NCBI RefSeq assembly: GCF_002086485.1
Contig: NZ_MVHF01000053.1
Coordinates: 1-55,625 of the forward strand
Source of the DNA: Mycobacterium aquaticum
Lineage (GTDB): Bacteria > Actinomycetota > Actinomycetes > Mycobacteriales > Mycobacteriaceae
DNA: 55,625 nt
Reading direction: 5' to 3'
Part shown: positions 34,098 to 43,269 of the stretch, piece after piece
How positions within the stretch are numbered: the first letter of the stretch is position 1
How the letters are laid out: every line of letters starts with the position of its first letter
Notes under the pieces: generated by a model
What the model was told of the DNA's origin: nothing
Databases searched by the model: none
The model's input: only the letters and a program-made list of their open reading frames with translations
Program-made: the position numbers and the translations under genes

Positions 34098-37000
34098 CTA
34101 CTTCTGTGCGAGTGCAACCTCCTGACCTGGGGACATGTCACCGCGGGCGACGGCATCGCAGTGGGCGATGTGCAGTGTGGCGACGGCGTCCTCGGGCAGC
34201 AGCAGGCGGCATTTCTCGAACGCGGCGCGGGCCCGCGCGGCGTCGCCCGCGTCGAACAGGCCGAACGCCTCGTCGAACATCGGTTGTGCCGCGCGTTTCG
34301 CATCCCGCAGCGGGGCCGGATCCTCGTCGTACACCTCGTAGATGGTCACCGGCCTGCGCCGGTTGACCACCATCACTCGCTCCATCCGACGGATGGCGAA
34401 CTCGCCTCGCGCGGCGAGCCGCGCGTAGGTCGCGTCGGAGATGAGCAGCGCGGTGCCGTAACGCTTGTTGGTGCTCTCGATGCGCGCGGCGACGTTCACG
34501 GCGTCGCCGATGATGGTCAGAACCATGCGGTTGACGCCGCCGACGAGGCCTACCCCTACGGGGCCGGTGTTGATGCCGATGCCGACCTGCAGTTCGTCGG
34601 ACCCGTGCGCGAGCCGGTCGCGGTTGTGCTCGCGCAGCGAGCGCAGCATGGCCAGACCGCCGCGTACGGCGTCGGTCTCCGATTCGAAGACCGCGACGAT
34701 CTCGTCGCCGCGGACGTCCTGGATCATGCCGTTGCAGCTGATGATCGGCAGCTCGACGGCGCGCAGGAACCCCATCGCCAGATTGCTGGCGTCGGAGACG
34801 TTCATGTCTTCCAAAAGGGTTGTGTAGCCGCGGATGTCGCAGATCAGCACGGTCATCTCCCGCTCGACGCGGTAGCCGCTGTGCACGCGGCGCAGATCGT
34901 CGATGTCGAGGATGCGCAGCAGCTCGTTGGGCACGAACTTGGACTGCGCGTCCATCAGCGAGCGGCGGTACTCGTCGGCCGCCTGTAGCTGCGCCTCGAG
35001 CTGGAAGTTCCACATGGGCGCGGCGGCCTGGTCGCACACGAACGAGACGGCTTCCTCGTGATGTGCGCCGAAATGCTGTGTGGGATCGTCCTGTTCGGCA
35101 TAGATCATGCCGATGATGTTGTCCTGCAAGCGTATCGGTGCGGCCAGTACCGAAGGCGCCGGGCGGCGTTGGCCGTTGGGCCCGGGCCGCCGCGAGGAGT
35201 CGGCGGCCACGATCAGCGGGGTGCCGCAATCGACGACGCGCCGCACCAGGGCGCGGTCGTAGGCCACCTCGGTCCATGGCCCGTCGACTGTCGTGATCTC
35301 GCCGCCGTCGAGGATGGTCCGCACGCCGAGATGCGCCGGCTCACCGGTGAGCAGCAGGACGCGGCGGGCGCCGGTGGTGTCGGCGACCGTCCGCAGCACG
35401 ATCTCGGCAAGGGCGTCCGCGCTGCGCGCCGCGGACAGGGCCCGGGCCAGATGGTGGGCGCCTGCCGGATCGATGCCCGCCGAATCGGGCGTGACCAGGT
35501 CGCGGCTGAGCAGCCACGGATGGGCGCGGGCCAGCCGCTCGGTGCGCAGCGTCAGACCCAGCGTGGAGAACCGCTGATACGCCGTGCGCAGCATGTGCTC
35601 GCTGAGCCGGTTGCGGCCGGTGTCGGCGTAGAGGATGGCGGCTTCCTCGTGGGCGGCCGCGGCGATCAACGGCAGCTGGTGCTCGTCGGCGAGTTCCATC
35701 GCGCGGTGCAGGGCGCGTTCGGCCGTCTGGTGCCGGCGGCGGGCGTGTGCCCAGGTGCCCTCGATCAGTGCGTAGGGTGCCGCGTAGTTGGCGGGGGATT
35801 CCGCCGCCCACTTGCGATGCAATGCCAGGGCGCGGTGTGCGCAACTGCGCGTCGAGCGTGCGTCGGGTGCGACGTGGATGCGGCTCAGCGCACTCGTCAG
35901 GTGTACGAGCTGCATGATGGCGGTGCCCTGCATGCCGGCGATGTGCGCCAACGCGTCGTCGGCCACCTCGACCGCACCGGCGTAGTCACCGGCCCAGAAG
36001 TGCAGGCCCAGACGCATCGTCGCGGCCGCGCCGAGGGCGACCTCGTCTCCTTCGCGGCGGGCCGCGGGCAGCGCCACCCGCTCGTCGTAACCACTCTCGC
36101 CGGCCAGCAGGAACGGATCCTCGCTGCGTCCCATCATGTTCAGGCAGATCTGCTGCACGGCCTGGCACAGCCCTCGGGGTACCGGCTGCGACCAGATCTC
36201 GGGGATCAGGGTCTGGGCCAGTTCGTCGATCTCGGCCAGTGGTCGGCCGATCCAGAAGTACTGCGAAAGCAATACGGCACCAAGGAATCCCGCGTACTCC
36301 TGGTCGCCGTGGTCGAGCGCCTCGGTCACCGCGTCGCGCAGCTGCCCGAAGCCGTCGCGCAGTGGGTGCCGCCAGTGCCGGATGAAGTTCAGGTGCATGA
36401 ACAGCGTTTCGGGCCGGGCGTCGCGGAACTCCGGGCGTTCGGTGAGCAGCAGCGCCGTCTCACCGAACCGTTGCGCACCGGCGCGGTCGCCGGTCAGCAC
36501 CAGCATCACGCCGTAGCTGACCAACACGAGCGGCAGTGACGGCGTGTGGCCGTGTGTCAAGGTCAGCTCGAGCTGCTTGCGCACGATCAGCGGGAACAGG
36601 TTGGACCGCGCGATGTAGGACAGGCTGCGCAGTTCGGCCAGGATGCGCTGGATCTCCACCACCCGGCGGTCCGCACACCGGGGCAACTGCAGCAGTTGGT
36701 CGGTGCTCCAGTGCCGCACGGTGAAGCGCATTCGCAAGAGCGCGTTGGCCATTTGTGGTTTGCCCGCGTCGCGCGGCAGCGGTTCGCCCAGCTCGTCGAG
36801 TGCCTGCAACCCGGTGTCGAGCGCCTCCTGCAGCCTGTTCTGCGCCATCCGCCCTTTGAGCCGCAGGTAGGCCAGCCGGCTGCGATCGGCGGGTTCGCGC
36901 AACGCGGCCTGGGCTTCGTCGAGCAGCGCGTGCAGCGCCGTGACGTCACCCACCAGCAGCGCCGCCTCGGCCGCCTCGAGCTGCAGTTCCCGCGCGATGT

Positions 37001-38474
37001 CGAAGTGCCGGGTCCAACGCTCGTCGCCCAAGAGGTCAAGACCGTTGCGGCAGTACGTCAGCGCCAAGGGGAATGACGCCTGCGCCCTGGCCTTGCGCGC
37101 TGCGCGCCGCAGCACGTCGACGAACCGGATGCGCTCGTCGTCGGCCAGCCCGGGTCCGCCGATGCCGAGGTGCCGGGCGGCTTCGAACAGCCGCTCGTCG
37201 CCCTGCTCGACGAGTTGCCTGCCGATCCGCAGGTGGGTCTCGCGTGCGACGTCGTCGGTGAGGTCTTCGCGGGCCGCCTCGGCAACCCGGTCGTGGCTGA
37301 ACCGGTAGCGGGCGTCGTGGCTGATGGTGTTGGCGATCCGCTGACCGCGGCTGTCGACGGCTTCGAGCAGTCTCAGCTCCAGCGCCGACCACAGTGCCTG
37401 CGCTACGACGTCGGCGGGCTGCGCGGCCGCTGTCGTCGCGTCGGTGAGGTCGAATTCACCCCCGATGCAGGTCAGTGTGCTCAGCACGGCGCGGTCCGCC
37501 GGGCGCAGCTGGTCGAGGTAGCGGTTGAGGAACTCGGCGGTGGATTCGGTGACCTCGATGGAGGACAACACCCGCAGGTCCCAGCTGGGACGCCCGCTCG
37601 CGCCGACCGGGGTGAGCGCGCCTTCCCGCTGGGCGCGATACAGCAGCTGGCGCACCTGCAGCGGATTGCCGCCGGTGCGGTGATGGAATTCGGCGGCCAC
37701 GTCGCCGAGCTCGACGGCGCGGCCGCACACGGCGGCCAGCAACTCTTCCACGGTGTCGCGGGACAGCGGCGCGAGCCGGATGCTGGACAACCCGGCCGTG
37801 GGCAGGCCGGCTCTGTTGGGGTCGAACTCGCCGGCCCGGTGCGCGCCGAGCACCAGCACGTTGCGCAATGACACCGCGAGCAGCTCGGACAGCATCAGCA
37901 GCGAATCGTGGTCGGCCCATTGCAGATCGTCGATCGCGAGCACCACCGGGCGGTACGAGGCGGTTTCGGAGATCAACCTGATGGCAGCGCGGTGCAGCCG
38001 ACGGCGCGGATCGGCGGCCTCGCGGTCTCCGGTTCCTGGCGGCCGACCGAGCACCTGAGCCAGGTCGGGGACGAGCTCGGACAGCACGCCGGCCAGTGCG
38101 GCCATTCCGTTGGCGAGGTCGGCGCGCCAGCTGTCACGTTCGGCCGGGCCGGTGGCTTCCATGGTGTGCACGATCGAGCTGAAGGCGTCGCCCAGTGCGG
38201 CATAGGGCGCGGGTGCGCCGTCGCGGCACCGGCCGTACGCGAAGACACAGTTGCGTTGCGCAAGCTCGACGCCGAAGGCCTGCAGGAGTGTCGATTTGCC
38301 CACCCCCGGGGCCCCGCTGACCAGGACGCACCGGCCGCCGTTGCGTTCGGCATCGGTGATGGCGGCGCGGAGCGTGGTCGACTCACCGACCCGTCCGACG
38401 ACGCGTCCGTCGAGGTCGAGTACGGGAGCGGTCACGGCCACCGTTCCTTCCGCCCCCCGCAAACGTGCACTCAT
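34098..38474 (-). CDS. AAA-ATPase / GAF / class III nucleotide cyclase regulator
   Basis: A very large (1458-residue) signalling protein. An N-terminal STAND-type ATPase has Walker A SGAPGVGKST (about 53-62) and Walker B VVLAIDDLQWADHDSL. A long helical, TPR-like middle follows, then a GAF-like domain (about 1025-1160) and a class III cyclase domain (about 1205-1385). The cyclase keeps both metal Asp (ICDIRGYT, VRGDEIVAVF) and the GDAVNVAARIE block, but the usual adenine-selecting Lys before GD is Asp (IQDVRGD). It lies 75 bases upstream of the encapsulin-like operon on the same strand. ATG 38474 is chosen; the open frame continues upstream into the divergent promoter. Confidence 0.85.
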   Translation of the reverse strand: MSARLRGAEGTVAVTAPVLDLDGRVVGRVGESTTLRAAITDAERNGGRCVLVSGAPGVGKSTLLQAFGVELAQRNCVFAYGRCRDGAPAPYAALGDAFSSIVHTMEATGPAERDSWRADLANGMAALAGVLSELVPDLAQVLGRPPGTGDREAADPRRRLHRAAIRLISETASYRPVVLAIDDLQWADHDSLLMLSELLAVSLRNVLVLGAHRAGEFDPNRAGLPTAGLSSIRLAPLSRDTVEELLAAVCGRAVELGDVAAEFHHRTGGNPLQVRQLLYRAQREGALTPVGASGRPSWDLRVLSSIEVTESTAEFLNRYLDQLRPADRAVLSTLTCIGGEFDLTDATTAAAQPADVVAQALWSALELRLLEAVDSRGQRIANTISHDARYRFSHDRVAEAAREDLTDDVARETHLRIGRQLVEQGDERLFEAARHLGIGGPGLADDERIRFVDVLRRAARKARAQASFPLALTYCRNGLDLLGDERWTRHFDIARELQLEAAEAALLVGDVTALHALLDEAQAALREPADRSRLAYLRLKGRMAQNRLQEALDTGLQALDELGEPLPRDAGKPQMANALLRMRFTVRHWSTDQLLQLPRCADRRVVEIQRILAELRSLSYIARSNLFPLIVRKQLELTLTHGHTPSLPLVLVSYGVMLVLTGDRAGAQRFGETALLLTERPEFRDARPETLFMHLNFIRHWRHPLRDGFGQLRDAVTEALDHGDQEYAGFLGAVLLSQYFWIGRPLAEIDELAQTLIPEIWSQPVPRGLCQAVQQICLNMMGRSEDPFLLAGESGYDERVALPAARREGDEVALGAAATMRLGLHFWAGDYAGAVEVADDALAHIAGMQGTAIMQLVHLTSALSRIHVAPDARSTRSCAHRALALHRKWAAESPANYAAPYALIEGTWAHARRRHQTAERALHRAMELADEHQLPLIAAAAHEEAAILYADTGRNRLSEHMLRTAYQRFSTLGLTLRTERLARAHPWLLSRDLVTPDSAGIDPAGAHHLARALSAARSADALAEIVLRTVADTTGARRVLLLTGEPAHLGVRTILDGGEITTVDGPWTEVAYDRALVRRVVDCGTPLIVAADSSRRPGPNGQRRPAPSVLAAPIRLQDNIIGMIYAEQDDPTQHFGAHHEEAVSFVCDQAAAPMWNFQLEAQLQAADEYRRSLMDAQSKFVPNELLRILDIDDLRRVHSGYRVEREMTVLICDIRGYTTLLEDMNVSDASNLAMGFLRAVELPIISCNGMIQDVRGDEIVAVFESETDAVRGGLAMLRSLREHNRDRLAHGSDELQVGIGINTGPVGVGLVGGVNRMVLTIIGDAVNVAARIESTNKRYGTALLISDATYARLAARGEFAIRRMERVMVVNRRRPVTIYEVYDEDPAPLRDAKRAAQPMFDEAFGLFDAGDAARARAAFEKCRLLLPEDAVATLHIAHCDAVARGDMSPGQEVALAQK

Positions 38475-38558
38475 CGTAGTGAGCCATGCCCGCTGGAGTG
38501 CGGCGATGAGAAACCTCGTCGATGTCCTCGTGAGTTGCGCCACACGGATTGGAACAAA

Positions 38559-38574
38559 GTTCAAAATTTGTAAC
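38559..38574 (+). promoter_or_regulatory. Imperfect palindrome in the divergent regulator/oxygenase promoter
   Basis: GTTCAAAATTTGTAAC (38559-38574) is a 16-base imperfect palindrome with half-site GTTnnAAA, 12 of 16 positions symmetric. It ends 9 bases before the DUF2236 start and lies 85 bases from the cyclase-regulator start. It is a good candidate operator for the TetR repressor encoded just downstream of the DUF2236 gene. Confidence 0.45.
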
Positions 38575-38583
38575 ACTGTATCT

Positions 38584-39438
38584 ATGACCGAACTGGCCGA
38601 ACCGTCGCAGCAGGTCGACGCCCTGCCGCTGGGCCCGCAATCGCTGGTGTGGAAATACTTCGGCGACAACCGGATGTACCTGATCGGTCCTCGGCCCGCG
38701 GTGTTGCAGAACATGCTCGCCGAGCTCGGCCAGGGCGTGCTGGATCATTCGACGTTTTTCTCCGATACCGCCGAGCGGCTCAAACGCACTGTGCCGCCGA
38801 TCTTCCGGACCGTGTACGGGACCGAGGACGACAACGCAGGCACCCAGGTCCGCGACTTTCACCACCACGTCAAGGGCGATATGCCCGACGGTTCGCGCTA
38901 TCACGCGCTGGACCCCGAGACCTACTTCTGGGCGCACGCGACATTCGTCGAACAGGTGCTCTACTTCGCCGACACGTTCGTCAAGCGGTTGACCCGCGAG
39001 GAGAAAGAGCAGATCTACCTCGAATCGAAGACCTGGTACCGCCGCTACGGCGTCAGCGACCGGCCCATGCCCGCCGACTACGCCGAGTTCGAGCGGTACT
39101 GGGACCGCATGATGAACGAGGTCGCCGTCGCCCACAAGAGCGCGCGATACGGCGTCGGCTACGTCACCAAGGGCTTCCCGTGCCCCAAGGCGGTGCACCC
39201 GGTCGTGTGGCGGGTGGTGGCGACGGTGTTCGACCCGGCGGCGGCTTTCCTGACCACCGGCGGCCTGCCGCCCCGCGCCCGCGAACTGCTGCAGCTGCCG
39301 TGGTCGCAGCGTCAGGAGCGCAACTATCAGCGGTTCGCCGCGTTCTGGCGGTCGGCCCCGGTCAACTGGGTGTGGGACCATCTGCCGATGAGCGTGCGCT
39401 ACAACCGCTTCGCGCAGAGGGGCTATGCCCGCGGCTGA
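38584..39438 (+). CDS. DUF2236 oxygenase (MpaB / rubber-oxygenase family)
   Basis: A 284-residue member of DUF2236, the family that holds the fungal MpaB oxygenase (cleaves a farnesyl side chain) and bacterial latex-clearing haem oxygenases (cleave polyisoprene). Visible hallmarks are YHALDPETYFWAHATFV and the helical LTREEKEQIYLESKTWYRR region, with the family's haem-ligand His area in WAHAT. It is transcribed divergently from the cyclase regulator. Being an isoprenoid-chain oxygenase family, its place next to a polyprenyl operon is suggestive. It overlaps the TetR gene by 14 bases. Confidence 0.82.
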   Translation: MTELAEPSQQVDALPLGPQSLVWKYFGDNRMYLIGPRPAVLQNMLAELGQGVLDHSTFFSDTAERLKRTVPPIFRTVYGTEDDNAGTQVRDFHHHVKGDMPDGSRYHALDPETYFWAHATFVEQVLYFADTFVKRLTREEKEQIYLESKTWYRRYGVSDRPMPADYAEFERYWDRMMNEVAVAHKSARYGVGYVTKGFPCPKAVHPVVWRVVATVFDPAAAFLTTGGLPPRARELLQLPWSQRQERNYQRFAAFWRSAPVNWVWDHLPMSVRYNRFAQRGYARG

Positions 39439-40030
39439 GGCGACGGGGTCTTCTTCGACGCGGCGGATTCTGGACGCGGCCCTGGTCGAATTCGAACGGC
39501 ACGGTTTCCGCCGCGTCGCGCTGGATGACGTGGCGCGCCGTGCCGGGGTCAGTCGCACCACCATCTACCGCAGGTTCGCCAACCGCGACGAGTTGGTGGC
39601 CGCCGTCATCGAGCGGGAGAACGTGGCCCTGTTCGCCGACATCGCACGTGAACTGAAAGACGCTGGGCCACAATCGAACTACTATGTCGAGGCGTTCACG
39701 CTGGCGATCCTGAGGTTCCGTAAACACCACGTGCTCAATCAGATGATCGTCGACGAGCCCGCGCTGGTGCTGGAACTGATGCACCGGCATTACGGTGCGG
39801 CCATCGAGCGGATGGCGGCCGCGCTGCGGGTGATCTTCCCGGAGGGATTCGCCGACCGCATCGGGCCGCAGGCGGTCAACGATCTGGCGGACACCATCCT
39901 GCGCTACGCGGCGATGGTGTTGTTGCTACCCAGCGTCCAACCGGTGCAGACCGCCGAGGAGATCCGGGCGTTCGCGGCCCGGCATTTCCTGCCCAGCCTG
40001 CCCGTCTCGCTGCGTACCGTCTCGGCCTGA
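39425..40030 (+). CDS. TetR-family transcriptional regulator
   Basis: A 201-residue TetR repressor. The N-terminal helix-turn-helix is VALDDVARRAGVSRTTIYRRFANRDEL (shown in two parts: VARRAGVSRTTIYRRF at the recognition helix). The C-terminal ligand domain has TetR length but no identifiable ligand class. The ATG lies inside the end of the DUF2236 gene, so the two are co-expressed and the regulator probably controls the divergent promoter upstream. Confidence 0.9.
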   Translation: MPAAEATGSSSTRRILDAALVEFERHGFRRVALDDVARRAGVSRTTIYRRFANRDELVAAVIERENVALFADIARELKDAGPQSNYYVEAFTLAILRFRKHHVLNQMIVDEPALVLELMHRHYGAAIERMAAALRVIFPEGFADRIGPQAVNDLADTILRYAAMVLLLPSVQPVQTAEEIRAFAARHFLPSLPVSLRTVSA

Positions 40031-40068
40031 GCTGTTTGGCGGCCCGGCTTTTTGGGCAGCCGTTACCC

Positions 40069-40293
40069 ATGGCTACCGAGAAACAACCGCATGTCACCGA
40101 GGAACACCACAGACAGGCCGAAGAGGTCATGAAGTCGTACGACGACACCCGGCCCACCGTCACCATGCCCGGAACCGGGGGAACGGTCTCGGGGACTGCG
40201 GTCAACGATTGGCTCGACGACGAGGGTAAGCCCATATACGGCCAGGACGACAAGGACGCCGGAAAAGACGCCGACAAGGGCGACGACGGGTAA
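40069..40293 (+). CDS. Small conserved acidic protein
   Basis: A 74-residue hydrophilic protein: a helical start (HVTEEHHRQAEEVMKSYDD), a Gly/Thr-rich middle (TVTMPGTGGTVSGTAVNDW) and a Lys/Asp-rich tail (DDKDAGKDADKGDDG), probably disordered. ATG 40069 is chosen over the upstream ATG at 40036. No function is known. It is followed at 13 bases by the flavin-fold gene. Confidence 0.6.
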   Translation: MATEKQPHVTEEHHRQAEEVMKSYDDTRPTVTMPGTGGTVSGTAVNDWLDDEGKPIYGQDDKDAGKDADKGDDG

Positions 40294-40306
40294 TAACCTC
40301 GCTCGT

Positions 40307-40786
40307 GTGACCGCACTGGAGCGCATCGCGCCTGCCTTCGTCGAGATGGCCCATTCGATCGTGTGGGCGTCGGCCGCCACCGTCGACGCCGACGGACGCC
40401 CGCGCAGCCGCATCCTGCACCCGATCTGGGACTGGGACGGCACCGACCTGTTCGGCTGGATCGCCACCGGGCCGACGCCGGTGAAGAAGGCGGATCTCGC
40501 CGCGCACCCGTACCTCTCGGTGAGCTACTGGACCGCCAGCCACGACACGTGCTCGGCCGACTGCCTCGTCGAGTGGTACCTCGACGACGAGACCCGCCGC
40601 CAGGTGTGGGACCGCTTCGCCACCGCGCCCGCGCCGCTCGGTTACGACCCCTCGATCATTCCGGGCTGGGACGGGCCGACCTCGCCCGGTTTCGCGGCGC
40701 TGCGGCTGAGCCCGTACCGGCTGCGCGTCATGCCCGGGACGGTGTTGACCGCGGGCGCCGGTGAGGTGCTGAATTGGCGGTCCTGA
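40307..40786 (+). CDS. Pyridoxamine 5'-phosphate oxidase-like protein
   Basis: A 159-residue split-barrel protein of the PNPOx-like group. ASAATVDADGRPRSRILHPIWDWDG is the usual first hairpin (read as SRILHP plus flanks), followed by HPYLSVSYW and the C-terminal strand LRLSPYRLRVM. Members use FMN or F420 as cofactor, and mycobacteria have many F420 types, so the cofactor is uncertain. GTG 40307 start. Confidence 0.78.
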   Translation: MTALERIAPAFVEMAHSIVWASAATVDADGRPRSRILHPIWDWDGTDLFGWIATGPTPVKKADLAAHPYLSVSYWTASHDTCSADCLVEWYLDDETRRQVWDRFATAPAPLGYDPSIIPGWDGPTSPGFAALRLSPYRLRVMPGTVLTAGAGEVLNWRS

Positions 40787-40823
40787 TGTCACGGCGGACA
40801 GCCTCGTTACCTATCTGAAAAAA

Positions 40824-40935
40824 ATTCACACTCAGCCGTAGACACCGGGCCGTATCTGTCATATATTCACACGCTATGTGCGATTCAGCGGTTGGCGTGG
40901 CGAATTCGCGCCCTCGCGATGTGAAACTTACACAC
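40824..40935 (+). promoter_or_regulatory. Repeated TTCACAC elements in the deoR operon promoter
   Basis: The 160-base gap before the DeoR gene is A/T-rich. It holds TTCACAC at 40824-40830 and again at 40866-40872, 42 bases apart (four helical turns), and an inverted copy TGTGAAA at 40920-40926, beside TTACACAC at 40928-40935. Such spaced copies suit a DeoR-type repressor that loops DNA. This assignment is inferred from position and repetition. Confidence 0.4.
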
Positions 40936-40946
40936 GAGTGGCGGGC

Positions 40947-41762
40947 GTGAGCGTGGACGCCAAGACCCGCAGAGACCGCATCAGCGAACGAGTACGCACC
41001 GATTTCGAGGTGGGTTACGCGGAGCTGGCCGCCGAGTTTGACGTGTCCGAGATGACCATCCGCCGCGACGTCGAGGCTCTGGAGGCACTCGGTGTCGTAC
41101 GCCGGGTGGTCGGCGGCGTCATCGCGTTGACCGGCAAGCGCACCGAACCGTCGTTCGCCACCCGGGTGGCCGACGCTGCCGAGCAGAAACGCCACATCGC
41201 CGACGCCGTCGCGGACCTGATCGGTCCCGAGGAGACCCTCATCCTCGATTCCGGTAGTACGGCGCTGGCCGTGGCGCAGTCGCTGCGCGGCCGCGGACTC
41301 GGTCTGACCGTGGTCACCCCCAGCGTGCTCGCCGCGGTGGAACTCGTCGACGAGCCGGACACCAAGGTGGTGCTGGCCGGCGGCGAGCTGCGTCCCGGCG
41401 AGCTGAGCCTGATCGGTCCCGCCACGGAAGACACTCTCACGCAGTACAACTGCGACACCTTCGTGATGGGCGTCGCGGGCATCGACGTCGAGCGCGGAAT
41501 CTCCGACTATCACCAGGCCGAGAGCCGGGTCAAGCGGGTGGCCAGCAGCCGTGCGGACCGGGTCATCGTCGCGGCGGACACCAGCAAGCTCGGACGCGTC
41601 ACGTTCGTCAGCATTGCCGCACTGACCGATATCGACGTCATCGTCACCGACGGACCCGTCGACCACCCGGCGCTGGTCGCCGCACGCAATGCGGGTGTCG
41701 AGGTGATCTGCGTTGCGGGGCACGAAGATCCGGCCTCCGACCCTGAGGCGGCCCGGGCATGA
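40947..41762 (+). CDS. DeoR-family transcriptional regulator
   Basis: A 271-residue repressor of a sugar operon. The N-terminal DeoR helix-turn-helix is LAAEFDVSEMTIRRDVEALE. The C-terminal DeoRC effector domain has LILDSGSTALAVAQSL, VMGVAGIDVERGISDYH and VIVAADTSKLGRV, which bind sugar phosphates in this family. Start GTG 40947 is preferred; GTG 40938 and 40878 are also in frame. The last codons overlap the kinase start (ATGA), so regulator and kinase are co-translated. Confidence 0.9.
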   Translation: MSVDAKTRRDRISERVRTDFEVGYAELAAEFDVSEMTIRRDVEALEALGVVRRVVGGVIALTGKRTEPSFATRVADAAEQKRHIADAVADLIGPEETLILDSGSTALAVAQSLRGRGLGLTVVTPSVLAAVELVDEPDTKVVLAGGELRPGELSLIGPATEDTLTQYNCDTFVMGVAGIDVERGISDYHQAESRVKRVASSRADRVIVAADTSKLGRVTFVSIAALTDIDVIVTDGPVDHPALVAARNAGVEVICVAGHEDPASDPEAARA

Positions 41763-43240
41763 GCCACTACACCATCGGGGTCGACATCGGCACCACGGGC
41801 ACCAAGACGGTGCTGTTCGACGTCGATCACGGCATCGTCGCGACCGCTTCCCGTGAGACCGCGCTGTACTCGACGGGGCCTGGCATCGCCGAGGCGGACA
41901 CCGAGCAATGGCATCGGAATGTGGTCGAGTCGATCCGGGAAGTGGTCACCGCCGCGGGCGCCGACGCCGGCGAGGTCGGCGCGATCGCCACGTCGGGCAT
42001 GGTGCCCGCCGTCGTACCGATCGACAAGTCGGGAAAACCGTTGCGCCGTGGCATTCTTCAGAACGACGCCAGGGCGCATCGGCAGGTCGACCGGCTCGCC
42101 GAGTCGCTGGCCGGAGTCGATCTGGTCAGTCTGACCGGTTCTGCGCTGACTCAGCAGTCGGTGGCTCCGACGATTGTGTGGCTGCGAGAGAACGAGCCGG
42201 ATGTCTATGCCCGCACCACGCATTGGGTCGGCTCGTATGACTGGGTGCTCGCCGCGCTGGGTGCGCAGGTGCACGTGGAGCAGAACTGGGCGCTGGAATC
42301 CGGGTTGTTCACGATCGCCGGGGCGACGGCTGAACCTGTGCTCGCCGCTGCTGACATCGACCCGGCGGCCCTCGCGCCGGTGTGCCGGCCGGGTACCAGG
42401 GTGGGCGAGCTCAGCACGGCGGCCGCCGAGCTGACGGGCTTGAGGGCGGGCACGGCGCTCGTGGTCGGTGGTGCCGACCACGTGCTCTCGGCGTACGCCG
42501 CCGGCGTCAATCAACCCGGCGATGCTTTGGTGAAACTCGGTGGGGCGGGGGACATCCTGGCCGCCAGCAACACCGGGGTGGTCGACGAGCGGCTCTACCT
42601 CGACGCCCATCCGGTTCCGGGGCAGTGGCTGCCCAACGGCTGTATGGCCACCAGCGGCAGCCTCATTCGCTGGTTCCAGGCCCTCGTCGGCGGTGCCGAG
42701 CTGACGGCGCTCGACGCCGAGGCGGCCGGCCGGGCGCCGGCGGAGGTCATGTGCCTGCCCTACTTCCTCGGGGAGAAGAGCCCGATCCACGACCCGGACC
42801 TGCGAGGCGTGTTCGCGGGCTTACACCTTGGGCACACCCGGGCGGACATGTACCGCTCGGTGCTGGAGGCCATCGCTTTCGGATTCCGCCACCACATCGA
42901 CGTATTCGCCGAGATCGGCCTCCCGCTGCGCCGCGTGATGATCACCAACGGTGGATCGAAATCGACACTGTGGAAACAGATCCACGCCGATATCCTCGGT
43001 CTGGAGATGCTGCCGGTACGCGGTCATCCCGGCGCCTCTCTGGGCGCCGCCGTGATCGCCGCCATCGGCATCGGTGCCCTCGACGACTGGTCGGATGTCT
43101 CGCGGTTCATCACCCTGGACGCACCGTATGTGCCGGACCCGGCGCACAAGTCGATCTATGACGCCGCATACGCGACGTGGCGCGACCTCGGCGACGCGGT
43201 GGCGCCCATCTCGCACACCATCGCCCGTGCCCCCCGATGA
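41759..43240 (+). CDS. FGGY-family carbohydrate kinase
   Basis: A 493-residue kinase of the FGGY (xylulokinase/glycerol kinase) family. The ATP site begins GVDIGTTGTKTVLFD, and the second-half signature is GGADHVLSAYAAG followed by LVKLGGAGDILAAS, with NGGSKSTLWKQIHADILG near the C-terminus. It phosphorylates a sugar or polyol imported by the adjacent ABC transporter; the identity is not evident. Length is normal. Confidence 0.88.
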   Translation: MSHYTIGVDIGTTGTKTVLFDVDHGIVATASRETALYSTGPGIAEADTEQWHRNVVESIREVVTAAGADAGEVGAIATSGMVPAVVPIDKSGKPLRRGILQNDARAHRQVDRLAESLAGVDLVSLTGSALTQQSVAPTIVWLRENEPDVYARTTHWVGSYDWVLAALGAQVHVEQNWALESGLFTIAGATAEPVLAAADIDPAALAPVCRPGTRVGELSTAAAELTGLRAGTALVVGGADHVLSAYAAGVNQPGDALVKLGGAGDILAASNTGVVDERLYLDAHPVPGQWLPNGCMATSGSLIRWFQALVGGAELTALDAEAAGRAPAEVMCLPYFLGEKSPIHDPDLRGVFAGLHLGHTRADMYRSVLEAIAFGFRHHIDVFAEIGLPLRRVMITNGGSKSTLWKQIHADILGLEMLPVRGHPGASLGAAVIAAIGIGALDDWSDVSRFITLDAPYVPDPAHKSIYDAAYATWRDLGDAVAPISHTIARAPR

Positions 43241-43269
43241 GAATCAGAACCGAAAGGATAAGTGCCGCA

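Noticed and set aside
35058..36539. 493-residue plus-strand frame inside the cyclase regulator
   Set aside because: Arg/Gly/His-rich translation typical of the antisense of GC-rich coding DNA; the minus strand has clear domains.
40036..40293. 85-residue version of the small acidic protein
   Set aside because: The 11 extra residues are unlike the rest, and ATG 40069 is the better start.
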